Of a stretch of 64,000 bases of DNA, positions 44,702 to 53,974 are shown in pieces; position 1 is the first letter of the stretch; each line of letters opens with the position of its first letter. The notes below the pieces were generated by a model. The model was given only the letters and a program-made list of their open reading frames with translations. It was not told the DNA's origin and made no database searches. Source of the DNA: JASEGV01 sp947085405. Its GTDB lineage: Bacteria > Bacteroidota > Ignavibacteria > UBA10030 > BY39. A program made the translations under genes and the position numbers. The stretch is taken from assembly GCA_947085405.1 (NCBI GenBank), contig CAMTWO010000031.1:124001-188000 (forward strand), in the 5' to 3' direction.

Positions 44702-45940
44702 TCACAATATATCCAATAAATCATCATCACTCTTTTCTTTGGGATGTATATTGCCAGAACCCAAATCAGAACCATTTTGTATAGCTAGAAATTCGCAACT
44801 GTTCTTATCAGTAAGAGGTTTTAATTCTTCCATCTCAGAATTTTCTATTGTGCTGAGGTATACCCATTTTGTCGCACGAGTAATGCCAACAAACAACAGA
44901 CGATTTCGCCTTTCACTTTGTATATTGTAAAAGGAATTGCCGACAAGGCGAGGCATGATTACAGTATCGAATGTCAGACCTTTGATTGAATGGTATGTCA
45001 TTAGCTTCGGTAAATCACTGTTAAAATCGAGTTCGTAAAATTTTCCTGTCATCTTCTCCCGTTTCGGTGTTTCCACTTCAAGGCCGGCTTCTCTCAGTGC
45101 GGTAGCAAAACCGTATACTTTTTTATTCTGCGGGAACAAAATCGCTATCCTTTCTCCCTTCGCCTGCCGGGTTCGTACAACATCGACCAACCTTGCTAAC
45201 TCATCATCAAAATCTTTTGCAATGTAGAGCATCGGAGTTTCTCTTTCGGTTTGTTCAGTTCGGGATCTGTTGATAAACTGAATCCGCTCCGCTTTGTCCT
45301 CAATAAACTCAGCTGCAAGTTGTATAATATATGGACAGCAGCGATACGATTCTATCAAGGTCGTATTCTTAGTCGATATGCCAAGCACCTGAATGATATC
45401 ATCCTTTGTGGATCCCTGTTCATATATTTGCTGACAGTGGTCAACACTTACTGATAGATGTCTTGCTATTCTTTTTAAAATCTGAAAAGTCACCGCATCT
45501 AAATCCTGTCCTTCATCTACCATAACAAAATCGAATAGTGGTAAATCTTTAGTCATTGTACTCAAACTATTGAGCACATCATTTCTGATTCTGGTAAAAT
45601 CAGGTTGTTTATATTGCTGATTCCAGGGAAGGCGGTTATTGATTTTTTGTTGATAATAATCCGCGCACCAGGCATCGAAAGTTGACACACAGTTTTCGGG
45701 CAATTTAAGAAGTTCTAAAGCAGACTGTATATAGTGTTTTAAAACATTGGTATATACAAATATATGAAATCTATCATCAGCGGGATCCAGTGTTTCATCA
45801 AGATAATGTGCCCTATGAAGGAGTACTTGTGTTTTCCCGGAACCTGCCGCTCCAAAAACCAATCGATGTTCTTTTACATCAGCTTCAATAGCCCGAAGCT
45901 GGTCGCTTGTCAATTCATCCCGCGGTATTAACCAGGTCAT
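44702..45940 (-). CDS. Short UvrD/Rep-like SF1 helicase
   Basis: The 412-residue product keeps the SF1A motor motifs: FGAAGSGKTQ (I), VMVDEGQD (II), IESYRC (III/IV area), MTYHSIKGLTFDTV (V) and LLFVGITRATK (VI). The length is far below UvrD's 700 residues: the 1B and 2B domains are absent or much reduced. It should translocate on single-stranded DNA or remove proteins. It lies 2 nt after the Hsp70 gene and closes the defence operon. Minimal helicases of this form occur in several anti-phage loci. Its partner in this operon is not known. Confidence 0.88.
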   Translation of the reverse strand: MTWLIPRDELTSDQLRAIEADVKEHRLVFGAAGSGKTQVLLHRAHYLDETLDPADDRFHIFVYTNVLKHYIQSALELLKLPENCVSTFDAWCADYYQQKINNRLPWNQQYKQPDFTRIRNDVLNSLSTMTKDLPLFDFVMVDEGQDLDAVTFQILKRIARHLSVSVDHCQQIYEQGSTKDDIIQVLGISTKNTTLIESYRCCPYIIQLAAEFIEDKAERIQFINRSRTEQTERETPMLYIAKDFDDELARLVDVVRTRQAKGERIAILFPQNKKVYGFATALREAGLEVETPKREKMTGKFYELDFNSDLPKLMTYHSIKGLTFDTVIMPRLVGNSFYNIQSERRNRLLFVGITRATKWVYLSTIENSEMEELKPLTDKNSCEFLAIQNGSDLGSGNIHPKEKSDDDLLDIL

Positions 45941-45942
45941 AG

Positions 45943-48360
45943 TTATTGTTGTTTTTTATTTGTTATCGGCAGCAACCCTTCTACATCGCTGTATGCACGA
46001 GAAGATTGTTTCCTTGCCCTAAATTCGGCTTCGATTTCTTTTATCTTTTTTTCATCACCTATTTGTTTTAATCCGGTTGTATACCATCCCAACTCCCAAT
46101 CGCTTTGTACAGTGTAATCATTAAACATCTTAAGTCCGGTTTTAAGCGCCTCATCGGATTCAGCTTTCCTTCCTGTATTTTTAAGTATGATCGCCCTCAA
46201 AACATGATAGGGACCTATCTTTTCTCTACCCAATGCCTCATCAATTTTTTTCAATGCCTCTGTATATAAACTACGGCGGTTCTTCGAGAGCGCAAGGTTG
46301 AACAAAGCTCCACCATCAGTAACGCTTGCTTCTGAGGCAGTGTTATAATATTTCTCTTCACGTTCATAATCACCTATCTCACCGCAGATTATACCTAACT
46401 TAATTAAAATATTATTATCGGGAGTGTTGATTATATGTAAGGCTCTTTTTAAAAAGTCTATTGCTTTTTCATGATGGCGTATCTCATAATAAAGATCGGC
46501 TAATTCAACAAGATAAGAAGCGGTCTCCCGACGTGTAAACTTTTGAGTCCTTAATGATTCTTCTATACTTTCTATCATTAGTCTGCTTGTTTCAGGATTG
46601 ACAACGTGCGTAAGAGGATGCTCTATCGTCTCTTTAAATTCCTTATTATCTTCAGACGTTAACATTGAGATGTTGGTTTGAAAGACATTGTTTTCATCCA
46701 GTCTGTACTTCAGATATAGCGGATGACCTCTTTGGACAGACTCAGTAATCTCCCAAATTCTGCTGCCAATAATATATTCGTCATTACCGGCAACAAACTC
46801 GACTCTTAACAGCATCCTACCCGTAATATTTGTTTCAGGCACTGCTAATTCTGTGGATTGAGCGAACTCGCCGGATGCAGGAAACGGAAGCTCTACACCT
46901 TTTGGCACTAATTCAACGAGTCCCTTATCTCCGGTTCTTATAGAAATAGAGTTGTGACAAATTGATTTAGCGATACCGTGTCCGTATAATTCTATGGCAA
47001 GCGCGTGTATTGCCGCACCTCTTGCAATAGCAAGCTGCAGTGAATCTCTGTCGGAGTAGGTTAACATTTTTGCATTCTCAAAGTATTTTGCCATAGCTTC
47101 CTGGACTTGAGTTATTAAACTGCTGCCTCCGACCATCAAACAATAGTCAATTTCTTTTGAGTTTAGCCCGCTGCGCTGCAAGGCGTCTTCTAATGGTGCA
47201 AATATTGAACAAGTAAGACGGTATTCGGTATCGCGGGCAAAGATTAGGTCTGTATCTAAAAATGGTTTCAGTATATTTTCGAATTCGACTGCTGAAAGTT
47301 TGGGGGATTGAAGTGTCAGTTTTTTGTTCTTTAGATTACAATGATGCATTCCAGGTTGAGTTTTTATCAACTCCTTTTCTTCAGGTTTGTAGCTGTCAAA
47401 CTTTTTTAAACGTGCAATTTCAATACATAGACCTATTTTCAACGCTTCAGCTAATCCAAGAAAAGCCGGCTCGATTATTTTCTTTTTATCTTCGTAAGAC
47501 AGTTCAAATTCACTCAGGCCGTTTTGACTGCGTAGTTGTGGTACCAAACATTCGTAAAGTATAGCCCGGTCTAAGTCGCTGCCGCCTAACCTGTGATAAC
47601 GTGAAACCGCTAAAGGAGCGATGTTAATTGATTGAGCGCTTTTACTTATTTTAAAAATAGCTACATCGCACGTGCCGCCGCCGAAGTCGAATATCAGTAG
47701 ATTCTTTTCCTTGTCCAGAGTGCTCATAATATCGTCGCCGAACTGCAACAGATAATCGTAAAACGCAGCTACCGGTTCATCGACTAAATCTCCCGGCTTA
47801 ACATCTATATTGGCAAGCGTTGACGCAAGAAGCGTGTCATGGCGTTGTGATATCTGAAAAGATGCAGGAACAGATATTACATGACGTGATATTTTATCTC
47901 CCTTGCTCTTGTTTATTGCTTCGTTGAAGAAACTTAATACGCGACTTGCAATTTCCGGAGCGGAACGGTATCCTTCGTGTGCGCGATGGTAAGTACGACG
48001 AAGCCCCATATCGTTCTTGCACTCATAGAATATGTCTTTATTTTGTTCCAGACCGTATTCCGATGCACGTGCTCTTAGACGTTTAGCGCCTTCACCAATG
48101 AATTCTTTTCCATTTAAAAGAGCTACCATAGATGGTAAAAACACACTCGTAAAATTACCTTCGAGAGTTGGCTGATCGACTTCTAAACAATTAAGCTGAT
48201 ATGTATCGGGATTTTTTGGGTCCCATATAATCTCAGCCGCAGTAGAGTTGGTGGTTCCTAAGTCAATACCAATAACTCGCACCGGTTCTTTAGGCAAATC
48301 TTTTGATATTATTTCAGGTTTAAAATCTAATATACTTTTCAATTTGTTGCCCCTTTTCAA
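45943..48360 (-). CDS. Hsp70-like ATPase with C-terminal TPRs
   Basis: The 805-residue product starts with an actin-type ATPase of the DnaK class: GIDLGTTNST, FIGEGAKR, LLIFDFGGGTCDVA, VGGSSLI. A beta region follows in place of the usual substrate-binding domain, and TPR repeats occupy about 600-790 in place of the helical lid. It is therefore not a housekeeping DnaK but one of the Hsp70 forms found in defence islands, where it may sense or gate the ATPases encoded beside it. It lies 93 nt after the HerA gene and 2 nt before the helicase gene. Confidence 0.9.
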   Translation of the reverse strand: MKRGNKLKSILDFKPEIISKDLPKEPVRVIGIDLGTTNSTAAEIIWDPKNPDTYQLNCLEVDQPTLEGNFTSVFLPSMVALLNGKEFIGEGAKRLRARASEYGLEQNKDIFYECKNDMGLRRTYHRAHEGYRSAPEIASRVLSFFNEAINKSKGDKISRHVISVPASFQISQRHDTLLASTLANIDVKPGDLVDEPVAAFYDYLLQFGDDIMSTLDKEKNLLIFDFGGGTCDVAIFKISKSAQSINIAPLAVSRYHRLGGSDLDRAILYECLVPQLRSQNGLSEFELSYEDKKKIIEPAFLGLAEALKIGLCIEIARLKKFDSYKPEEKELIKTQPGMHHCNLKNKKLTLQSPKLSAVEFENILKPFLDTDLIFARDTEYRLTCSIFAPLEDALQRSGLNSKEIDYCLMVGGSSLITQVQEAMAKYFENAKMLTYSDRDSLQLAIARGAAIHALAIELYGHGIAKSICHNSISIRTGDKGLVELVPKGVELPFPASGEFAQSTELAVPETNITGRMLLRVEFVAGNDEYIIGSRIWEITESVQRGHPLYLKYRLDENNVFQTNISMLTSEDNKEFKETIEHPLTHVVNPETSRLMIESIEESLRTQKFTRRETASYLVELADLYYEIRHHEKAIDFLKRALHIINTPDNNILIKLGIICGEIGDYEREEKYYNTASEASVTDGGALFNLALSKNRRSLYTEALKKIDEALGREKIGPYHVLRAIILKNTGRKAESDEALKTGLKMFNDYTVQSDWELGWYTTGLKQIGDEKKIKEIEAEFRARKQSSRAYSDVEGLLPITNKKQQ

Positions 48361-48453
48361 ACTGTGTGTTTTATTATCGACTCAAAACTTTCAGGCTATC
48401 TTTAGCCCATTGTTAACTAGCCAGATTAAGCCACAAAATATGAGCATAATGAC

Positions 48454-49980
48454 TTAATAATTTTTATAAAACGCTTCTGCAACAAACTTCGTGAACTCTT
48501 CGGTTTTGATCCCGCTCTTAGTAACAACCTGCCAAGGCTCAAGTTTTGCAATTTCTGTTTGAAGATCTTTTGCGGTTTTCGGACTGCAGCCTAATATCTC
48601 TTGAATTGACCGTGCGGACACACCTTCGCATTCAAAAATAAATGCAAACTCTAGTAGCTCCTGGAAATTGAAATCTTCTTGTTGATAATCGCTGGGAGAT
48701 TGGCTTGCAAAGAACACGACAATACCTTTAGAACGACCTTCGCGAATAATACGTTGGAGGAAAATATTTTTCTGACTTAGATAATTATGAGCTTCATCAA
48801 TAACTAAAATAGTTCGAATAGTCCGCTGATTGTTTACTATTGGGCTGTCAGGTAAAACCGCCATCTCTTTATATAATCTCTCAATAATTAAATATGCCAC
48901 GAGTTCTTTAAGAACCGGCATTGCATGTAAATCAATCAATAACGTTCTATCAGAAAGCTTTTCGATAGGATCGATTTCAGAATTATGTGACCAAAATAAA
49001 TCAAAATTTGCTAAATCCCTGAGCACTTCTATTAATGTATCGTCATTCTTTCCTTCTTGTGCATATGATGTTCGTGCTACATCAAAGACATCTATAAAAT
49101 CAGGATATGGTTTTGTAGTGTTTGATCTTCTCGTATAAGCCTCTCTAATAGCATCAGTTAGTGCCCCTTTTTGAACAACACCAAACTTTCTATTTATAGA
49201 AGCAAAGCTTTCTGCTTTTTCTCTCGCAGATAAATTGATGGTCTGATCCTCATATGATGGTAACATGAACGGATTGATCGGTAAAGTTTGCATTCCTTGC
49301 AGAAGCCGATACAAATGGACTTTGGCTACATCTATAAATTTTATATTGTCTGCGACATCTCCTTTATAATCAAAGTAGATAAAGTTCGTTTGATAATTGG
49401 ACTGTATGCGAATATCGGCAAGAATTTTTAATAAAAATTGTGTCTTACCTACACCGGGTTTGCCCATAATTGCGAGATGCGAATTTGCGTGTTTCTGTGT
49501 ATTATTCAATTCCAGTATCACGTCTGTTTTTTGTAATAATGTCTTTCCTAAAAAGAGTTCAAATCCTTTTCCGAACATTTCTTTCCTGCCCTTAAACTCA
49601 ATGATCCCTACAATCTTCTTCAACATTAGATCTGCGTTATTACCGCTTTCAACAAATAATTTATGCAGTCGTTTACTGCCACTATCTACATGGTTTTTGA
49701 TAATTGATTTGTTTGAATATAATTCATCTTCCTGAATATCTTGTTTGTTGTATACATAAGAGATTAATGTCCGGTAAAACAATTCATCTGTCCCAAAAAA
49801 TGTGGGGCGTTTCATTTCCCCGCCACTAAAATTTGTGCTTACCGGGACATTCGCTCCCTCACTTGAAAGCGACATAGAAAAAGCAACTCGAGCTAATAGA
49901 TTCTTTTCAAGTTTCGTTTCAAGACGAAGTGCGCTTAATATTTCATCTGTTTCCTGCGAAGTGTATAATCTGTCTGCCAT
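48454..49980 (-). CDS. DndE-HerA fusion ATPase
   Basis: The first 130 residues match DndE in layout: a helix-rich start RLETKLEKNLLARVAFSMSL, the FGGE-like turn (FSGGEMKRPTFFGTDELFYRTLI), and KNHVDSGSKRLHKLF near its end. DndE is the small tetrameric protein that binds nicked DNA in phosphorothioation systems. The rest (about 165-508) is a HerA/FtsK-type motor: Walker A GKPGVGKTQF, FIYFDYKGD, LVIDEAHNYL and FFASQSPSDY. ATG 49980 is chosen over a TTG 15 nt upstream, which overlaps the DndD stop. The fusion suggests that DndE targets the hexameric motor to DNA. Confidence 0.82.
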   Translation of the reverse strand: MADRLYTSQETDEILSALRLETKLEKNLLARVAFSMSLSSEGANVPVSTNFSGGEMKRPTFFGTDELFYRTLISYVYNKQDIQEDELYSNKSIIKNHVDSGSKRLHKLFVESGNNADLMLKKIVGIIEFKGRKEMFGKGFELFLGKTLLQKTDVILELNNTQKHANSHLAIMGKPGVGKTQFLLKILADIRIQSNYQTNFIYFDYKGDVADNIKFIDVAKVHLYRLLQGMQTLPINPFMLPSYEDQTINLSAREKAESFASINRKFGVVQKGALTDAIREAYTRRSNTTKPYPDFIDVFDVARTSYAQEGKNDDTLIEVLRDLANFDLFWSHNSEIDPIEKLSDRTLLIDLHAMPVLKELVAYLIIERLYKEMAVLPDSPIVNNQRTIRTILVIDEAHNYLSQKNIFLQRIIREGRSKGIVVFFASQSPSDYQQEDFNFQELLEFAFIFECEGVSARSIQEILGCSPKTAKDLQTEIAKLEPWQVVTKSGIKTEEFTKFVAEAFYKNY

Positions 49981-49982
49981 AG

Positions 49983-51968
49983 TTATGACTCCCAAAAATA
50001 ACCGGTTTTTACTGTCGTCAACTCCTGACGTGGATCGAATTCTAATTTTGCTGCACCTGATAAATGTGGAGAAAGATTGCGATAATAATTTTTATCGATT
50101 TCCGTATCCGTAGATAGTATAATAACTTGTTCACCTGCATTGGGGAAATAATTATTCACAATATTTTCTCTATGCGCACTATCTAATCGTGACAATGGTG
50201 TGTCGATAATGATAGGTAGTTTAAGTTCACTTGTTTGCGCAAGTCCCCACAATAAAGAAACTGCAAACACTTCTTTTTCACCTGCTGATAAACTGGATTT
50301 TTTTATCTCGTGACCGCTCCGATCTGTGATTTTAATCTCATACGTTTTTTCATCAATTAATATATCTTTTATTAAACCTGCTTTGCTCGATAGTAATCGA
50401 TACATTTCGAATGTTTTTTCTTGCAACATGTGCACTTTATTTTTCCGTAATCTGACGATGAACTGTGTAAGTAAATTAGAAATCGCATCACACTCAGAAA
50501 TAAAATCGGCTTTTTCTTTCGACACATGATGCTTTTCATATAATTTTTCAATTTCTAACTCGATTTCCCGTATCCGTTTCTCAAGGCTCATAATGTCCTC
50601 TTCTACAATACGAATTTGCTCCGTTTTTCTACCGATTTGAATATTACAGTTTTCAATTTCTTCCTGTAATTGGTCAAATAGTTCTTTTTCGGTTTCAGTA
50701 CCTATACGTTTAAAGGTTGATTCAAGTGCTCTTATCTGTACTTCTAATTCTTTTTTCTCTTCTAACAGAGGAGATAAAACGAATACCTCGCTCTTTTCAA
50801 TTTTTTCCATAATGTTAAGAACCTTTGCTGCATCTCGCTCAGACAATCCTAGAATTTTTTCAACATTTGCGGCATCACCATCTTTGAGTAACTTTTCAAT
50901 TCTTCGTTCCAGTTCTAACATTTTTTCAGCAGATAGTTTCTCTCTATAGATCGGTTCCGGTTCTTCTACAACCCGTACAATTTTTTTTGCTAATTCAGCA
51001 GCATGTTCACGAATTGCTTCCCCTTGTAAACTATCCCGCTCTTTTTCTATCTGTTTGCTAATATCCTCAAATAATTTCCCTGTAATACTGAAAGGTAGGT
51101 AATTCTCGCAGATGTTTCTAATCTCAGTTTCCAGTTGAGTCAATCGATTACTCGCTAATACTCTTTTCTTTTCATTTTGTCGCATTGAATCTTTTGTTTC
51201 CGGAGATTCTTGAAAAGTTACTTGAAATCTTCGTTTGGCATCTTCCTGCTGTGATTTAAACTGATCTATCTCAGATTTTATCTCATCTCGTTCTAGTTTC
51301 TTTTTATCTTTTTTACTTTTTTCTCTTTTCAGTTCGCTCTCTTTAAATTCCAAATCAGCATCAGTGATATCCACATAGTTTTTGCGTTCTTCTTGTTTTA
51401 TATATGTGATGTCTGAAGAAAGTCTATTAATATATTGAATACCTAACGCCGCCTCAAGAGATGATTGTAATCGAACTTCAGAATGGTCATCAGAGGCTAT
51501 TTCTTGAATTTTTTCCCCATCGAAAAAGAAGAATTGTGTAATACTTGGTGGAATCGCCGCACGAATATACTCTTGCCAGATTTCTTTATTTTGAACAGTT
51601 ACTCTCTTACCGTCTTTTACAACCACTAATCGTTCGACCAGATCTTTCGGTTTTGCATCTTCAATTGTTCCAGCAGACCAAGATCGTTTTACTATTAATT
51701 CTGCTCCATCATCTTCTTCAAGGACTAATTCAAATGATACGCTCGTATTGTTCTTCGCTTTTTCTTTTCTATTTATGTACCGAAATAGCTCTTCCGGTTT
51801 TACACCATATAAACAATAATTTACAGCTTCAATAATTGAAGTCTTTCCCGCTCCATTCATACCTCCAATTAAGAAGATGCTTTTTCCTTCTGCATTATCC
51901 GGGAATGAAATTTCTGTTGTAAACTGGAATGATTTATAGTTTTCAATCGTCAATTTTCTGATTTTCAT
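49983..51968 (-). CDS. dndD: DndD-like SMC/RecN-type ATPase
   Basis: The 661-residue product has an ABC ATPase split by a coiled coil. Walker A is GGMNGAGKTSIIEAVNYCLYG (from residue 33), the DndD-type FFFDGEKIQEIA is present, coils fill about 190-510, then the signature LSAGEKEVFAVSLLWG and Walker B LPIIIDTPLSRLD. The FFFDGEKI phrase is the mark of DndD rather than SbcC or RecF. No CxxC zinc hook is seen in the coil. In Dnd systems it joins DndC and DndE on DNA; here those sulphur-transfer partners are missing, so another role such as sensing ends or nicks is inferred. The start overlaps the upstream stop by 4 nt. Confidence 0.88.
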   Translation of the reverse strand: MKIRKLTIENYKSFQFTTEISFPDNAEGKSIFLIGGMNGAGKTSIIEAVNYCLYGVKPEELFRYINRKEKAKNNTSVSFELVLEEDDGAELIVKRSWSAGTIEDAKPKDLVERLVVVKDGKRVTVQNKEIWQEYIRAAIPPSITQFFFFDGEKIQEIASDDHSEVRLQSSLEAALGIQYINRLSSDITYIKQEERKNYVDITDADLEFKESELKREKSKKDKKKLERDEIKSEIDQFKSQQEDAKRRFQVTFQESPETKDSMRQNEKKRVLASNRLTQLETEIRNICENYLPFSITGKLFEDISKQIEKERDSLQGEAIREHAAELAKKIVRVVEEPEPIYREKLSAEKMLELERRIEKLLKDGDAANVEKILGLSERDAAKVLNIMEKIEKSEVFVLSPLLEEKKELEVQIRALESTFKRIGTETEKELFDQLQEEIENCNIQIGRKTEQIRIVEEDIMSLEKRIREIELEIEKLYEKHHVSKEKADFISECDAISNLLTQFIVRLRKNKVHMLQEKTFEMYRLLSSKAGLIKDILIDEKTYEIKITDRSGHEIKKSSLSAGEKEVFAVSLLWGLAQTSELKLPIIIDTPLSRLDSAHRENIVNNYFPNAGEQVIILSTDTEIDKNYYRNLSPHLSGAAKLEFDPRQELTTVKTGYFWES

Positions 51969-52597
51969 TTGTAATCCTCACTTAACTCCCACATTCCTCT
52001 GGGAGAGCTATTTTTAATTATTCCGGCATCCTTCATTTTATTCCGTTCCCAATGTGCTGTATTCTCCCAAACAGGTTCACCGTTTTTCAAACGCTCCATA
52101 TCTCGAGCTGTGAGCTTTCCTCTAAGTATATTCTCTAATTCATTAATCACTTCTCTGGACGATGCCGAACCACCATGTTTTTTTAATACTTTTATAATAA
52201 GTTCCCGATAAACAGAATTTCCAGTTTTCATACCTCTGGCGGATCTTGGTTTTCTAATCCCCGGACCAACTTGTTTTTGAGAATATCCAAGGGATTCATT
52301 AACGCTGTGATTTAACTCTTTAAGTCCACTTTGGATGATACCCAGCTTCTTCGTCATCGAGTCTCTAATACTAAGGTCGTTCATTAAGTCCATTTTTATT
52401 TTACGCAGCTCCTCTGGTATGGGAACTTTTAAGGATTCAAGCTTATTAATAGATTTCGATATTTCTTGAAGCTGAGATTCCTTATCCAACACGTTTTTAA
52501 CTTTTCGACGATCGTCGATTTCAGCGATAACAGCACGGAGCAAATCGATTGCTTTTTCCGGATTATCTACGAAAGCAGAAATATCTACGTCTTTCAT
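51965..52597 (-). CDS. Coiled-coil and winged-helix accessory protein
   Basis: The 210-residue product has a coiled coil (about 35-85), a linker, and a C-terminal winged helix of the HARE-HTH/Mrr-N type (about 128-210: VYRELIIKVLKKHGGSASS, HWERNKMKDAGIIKNSSPRGMWELS). Mrr-N domains read DNA or modified bases at the front of restriction enzymes. Here it is a separate subunit and may be the sensor or adaptor of the operon. It overlaps both neighbours by four bases, so it is a fixed part of the operon. A transcription factor role is also possible. Confidence 0.72.
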   Translation of the reverse strand: MKDVDISAFVDNPEKAIDLLRAVIAEIDDRRKVKNVLDKESQLQEISKSINKLESLKVPIPEELRKIKMDLMNDLSIRDSMTKKLGIIQSGLKELNHSVNESLGYSQKQVGPGIRKPRSARGMKTGNSVYRELIIKVLKKHGGSASSREVINELENILRGKLTARDMERLKNGEPVWENTAHWERNKMKDAGIIKNSSPRGMWELSEDYK

Positions 52598-52773
52598 TGT
52601 TTAGCCTCTTTGGACTTGACTATTTCTTTTAGTGCGTCATAGATACCTGAACGACGATCCTTAAATTCATACTCACGGACCGTTTCAAGTAATTTTATTA
52701 CCTTATCAAAACTAACCTCGTTTTGACGACAAAGATCTTGTAGTAATTGTTTGTCTTCACTAGAAAGGTTCAT
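52594..52773 (-). CDS. Small DNA-modification-system-associated protein (59 aa)
   Basis: Too short for routine gene calls. The frame starts MNLSSEDKQLLQDLC and ends KSKEAKQ; its TGA overlaps the ATG of the winged-helix gene (52594-52597). The pattern of an N-terminal LSxEDK helix, a conserved acidic ExVRExE centre and a GIYDALKEIV C-terminal helix matches my memory of the small proteins found beside DndD- and BREX-like modification genes. It should be a helical adaptor. The four-base overlap with one neighbour and 7-nt gap to the other show it is a real part of the operon. Confidence 0.7.
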   Translation of the reverse strand: MNLSSEDKQLLQDLCRQNEVSFDKVIKLLETVREYEFKDRRSGIYDALKEIVKSKEAKQ

Positions 52774-52780
52774 AATCTAC

Positions 52781-53974
52781 TCACGATATTATTTTTACAT
52801 TATAAATTGTTGGAGATAACATGTAATTATGTTCATTCTCAAATTCAGGTTCTTTCACTATCGATATTTCTGGTTTTTTACTCATAGCAGATGAAACAAA
52901 ATAGATGTGATAGTTATTTATATCTTTTGATTTCTTCAATTCGTTAGATGAAAGAAAAAATCCACCACTAAAAGATTTCGAGGAAGTCGCTTTTACTTCA
53001 ATTGGCTTTTCTGATCCATCTAATTCATAAGATAGTATATCATAACCTTTTCCATCAGTTTTATCAGCAACATGGTCGACTTTTTTTGCCAAATCATGTC
53101 TTCCCGATTTTTTCAATATTTCTATTTCATACATCAATACCAATTTTTCGCCTCTGTCTCCAATGCGCTTTCTCTGCTTTTGCAATTTTTCATAGTCCTG
53201 ATTAGCTCTTAATTGATTCCCACCGTTGTGGCCCATCGGCAATTGATTATTAGCTCTTACCACAATTCCTTTAGCGGCGTCTAATAATGTTGGAGTTTTC
53301 TTACTTTGATTATCTGGTGGGTATCCAAAAGAATCGTATAATAATTTATTCCATAAATATGGTGGTTTATTTCTCAGTTCTCGAAAGGAATAACGACACT
53401 TCATAAGAGATTGCTGAAGATCGATATTATCTTTGCTTTTACATATAAGATTCAATTCTGAGATAAAATACAGTAGGTGGTCTTTAGAATAGACCATCGA
53501 ATACTTTTCAGGATTATACACAAAGAGTATTTTCCCAAGAAACATCGGCGATATTTTACTATTTCGAATTACCTCAAAGTCGTTTCGTTCACCTGCAATA
53601 ATTAAATTTATTATCGCCTGTTTAATCTTCCTGAATGCTTCTTTTGGAGTCTTACCCCATATCTTTGAATGCCGATATTTTCTATTTCTGTCGGTTTTTG
53701 TTATTCCATAATAGATACCAAACTTTATTGCCGGACTTCCACTTATTCGGCCAAGGCGGTCCAATTCTCTTTCAATTCGATAGCAAAATGATTTGTTTTC
53801 GCGACCCCTGCCTATGACATATTGATCTAATGATAATCGTGCTATTTTTTCCGTAGTATAATCTTTTACAAACCTTTTCCTCAGCTTTTCGTTCTTCTTC
53901 CATTTCTCATCATTTTGAGCAAGAAGTGAACCGGACCTTTCTTGAATAATATCTTTCATTTCGAGGCGATTCAT
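52781..53974 (-). CDS. DUF3883-type PD-(D/E)XK nuclease-like protein
   Basis: The 397-residue product has a positively charged, helical N-terminal 240 residues and a C-terminal nuclease-like fold of DUF3883 type. That fold reads GDRGEKLVLMYE (catalytic-type E), then KGYDILSYE, then KPIEVKATSS, giving E, D and E-x-K in the order of the PD-(D/E)XK family. It may be the cutting effector of the operon, or a reader of modified DNA. Its stop is 7 nt before the 59-residue gene, and the start overlaps hsdS by 4 nt. No HsdR translocase is present to do this job. Confidence 0.75.
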   Translation of the reverse strand: MNRLEMKDIIQERSGSLLAQNDEKWKKNEKLRKRFVKDYTTEKIARLSLDQYVIGRGRENKSFCYRIERELDRLGRISGSPAIKFGIYYGITKTDRNRKYRHSKIWGKTPKEAFRKIKQAIINLIIAGERNDFEVIRNSKISPMFLGKILFVYNPEKYSMVYSKDHLLYFISELNLICKSKDNIDLQQSLMKCRYSFRELRNKPPYLWNKLLYDSFGYPPDNQSKKTPTLLDAAKGIVVRANNQLPMGHNGGNQLRANQDYEKLQKQRKRIGDRGEKLVLMYEIEILKKSGRHDLAKKVDHVADKTDGKGYDILSYELDGSEKPIEVKATSSKSFSGGFFLSSNELKKSKDINNYHIYFVSSAMSKKPEISIVKEPEFENEHNYMLSPTIYNVKIIS

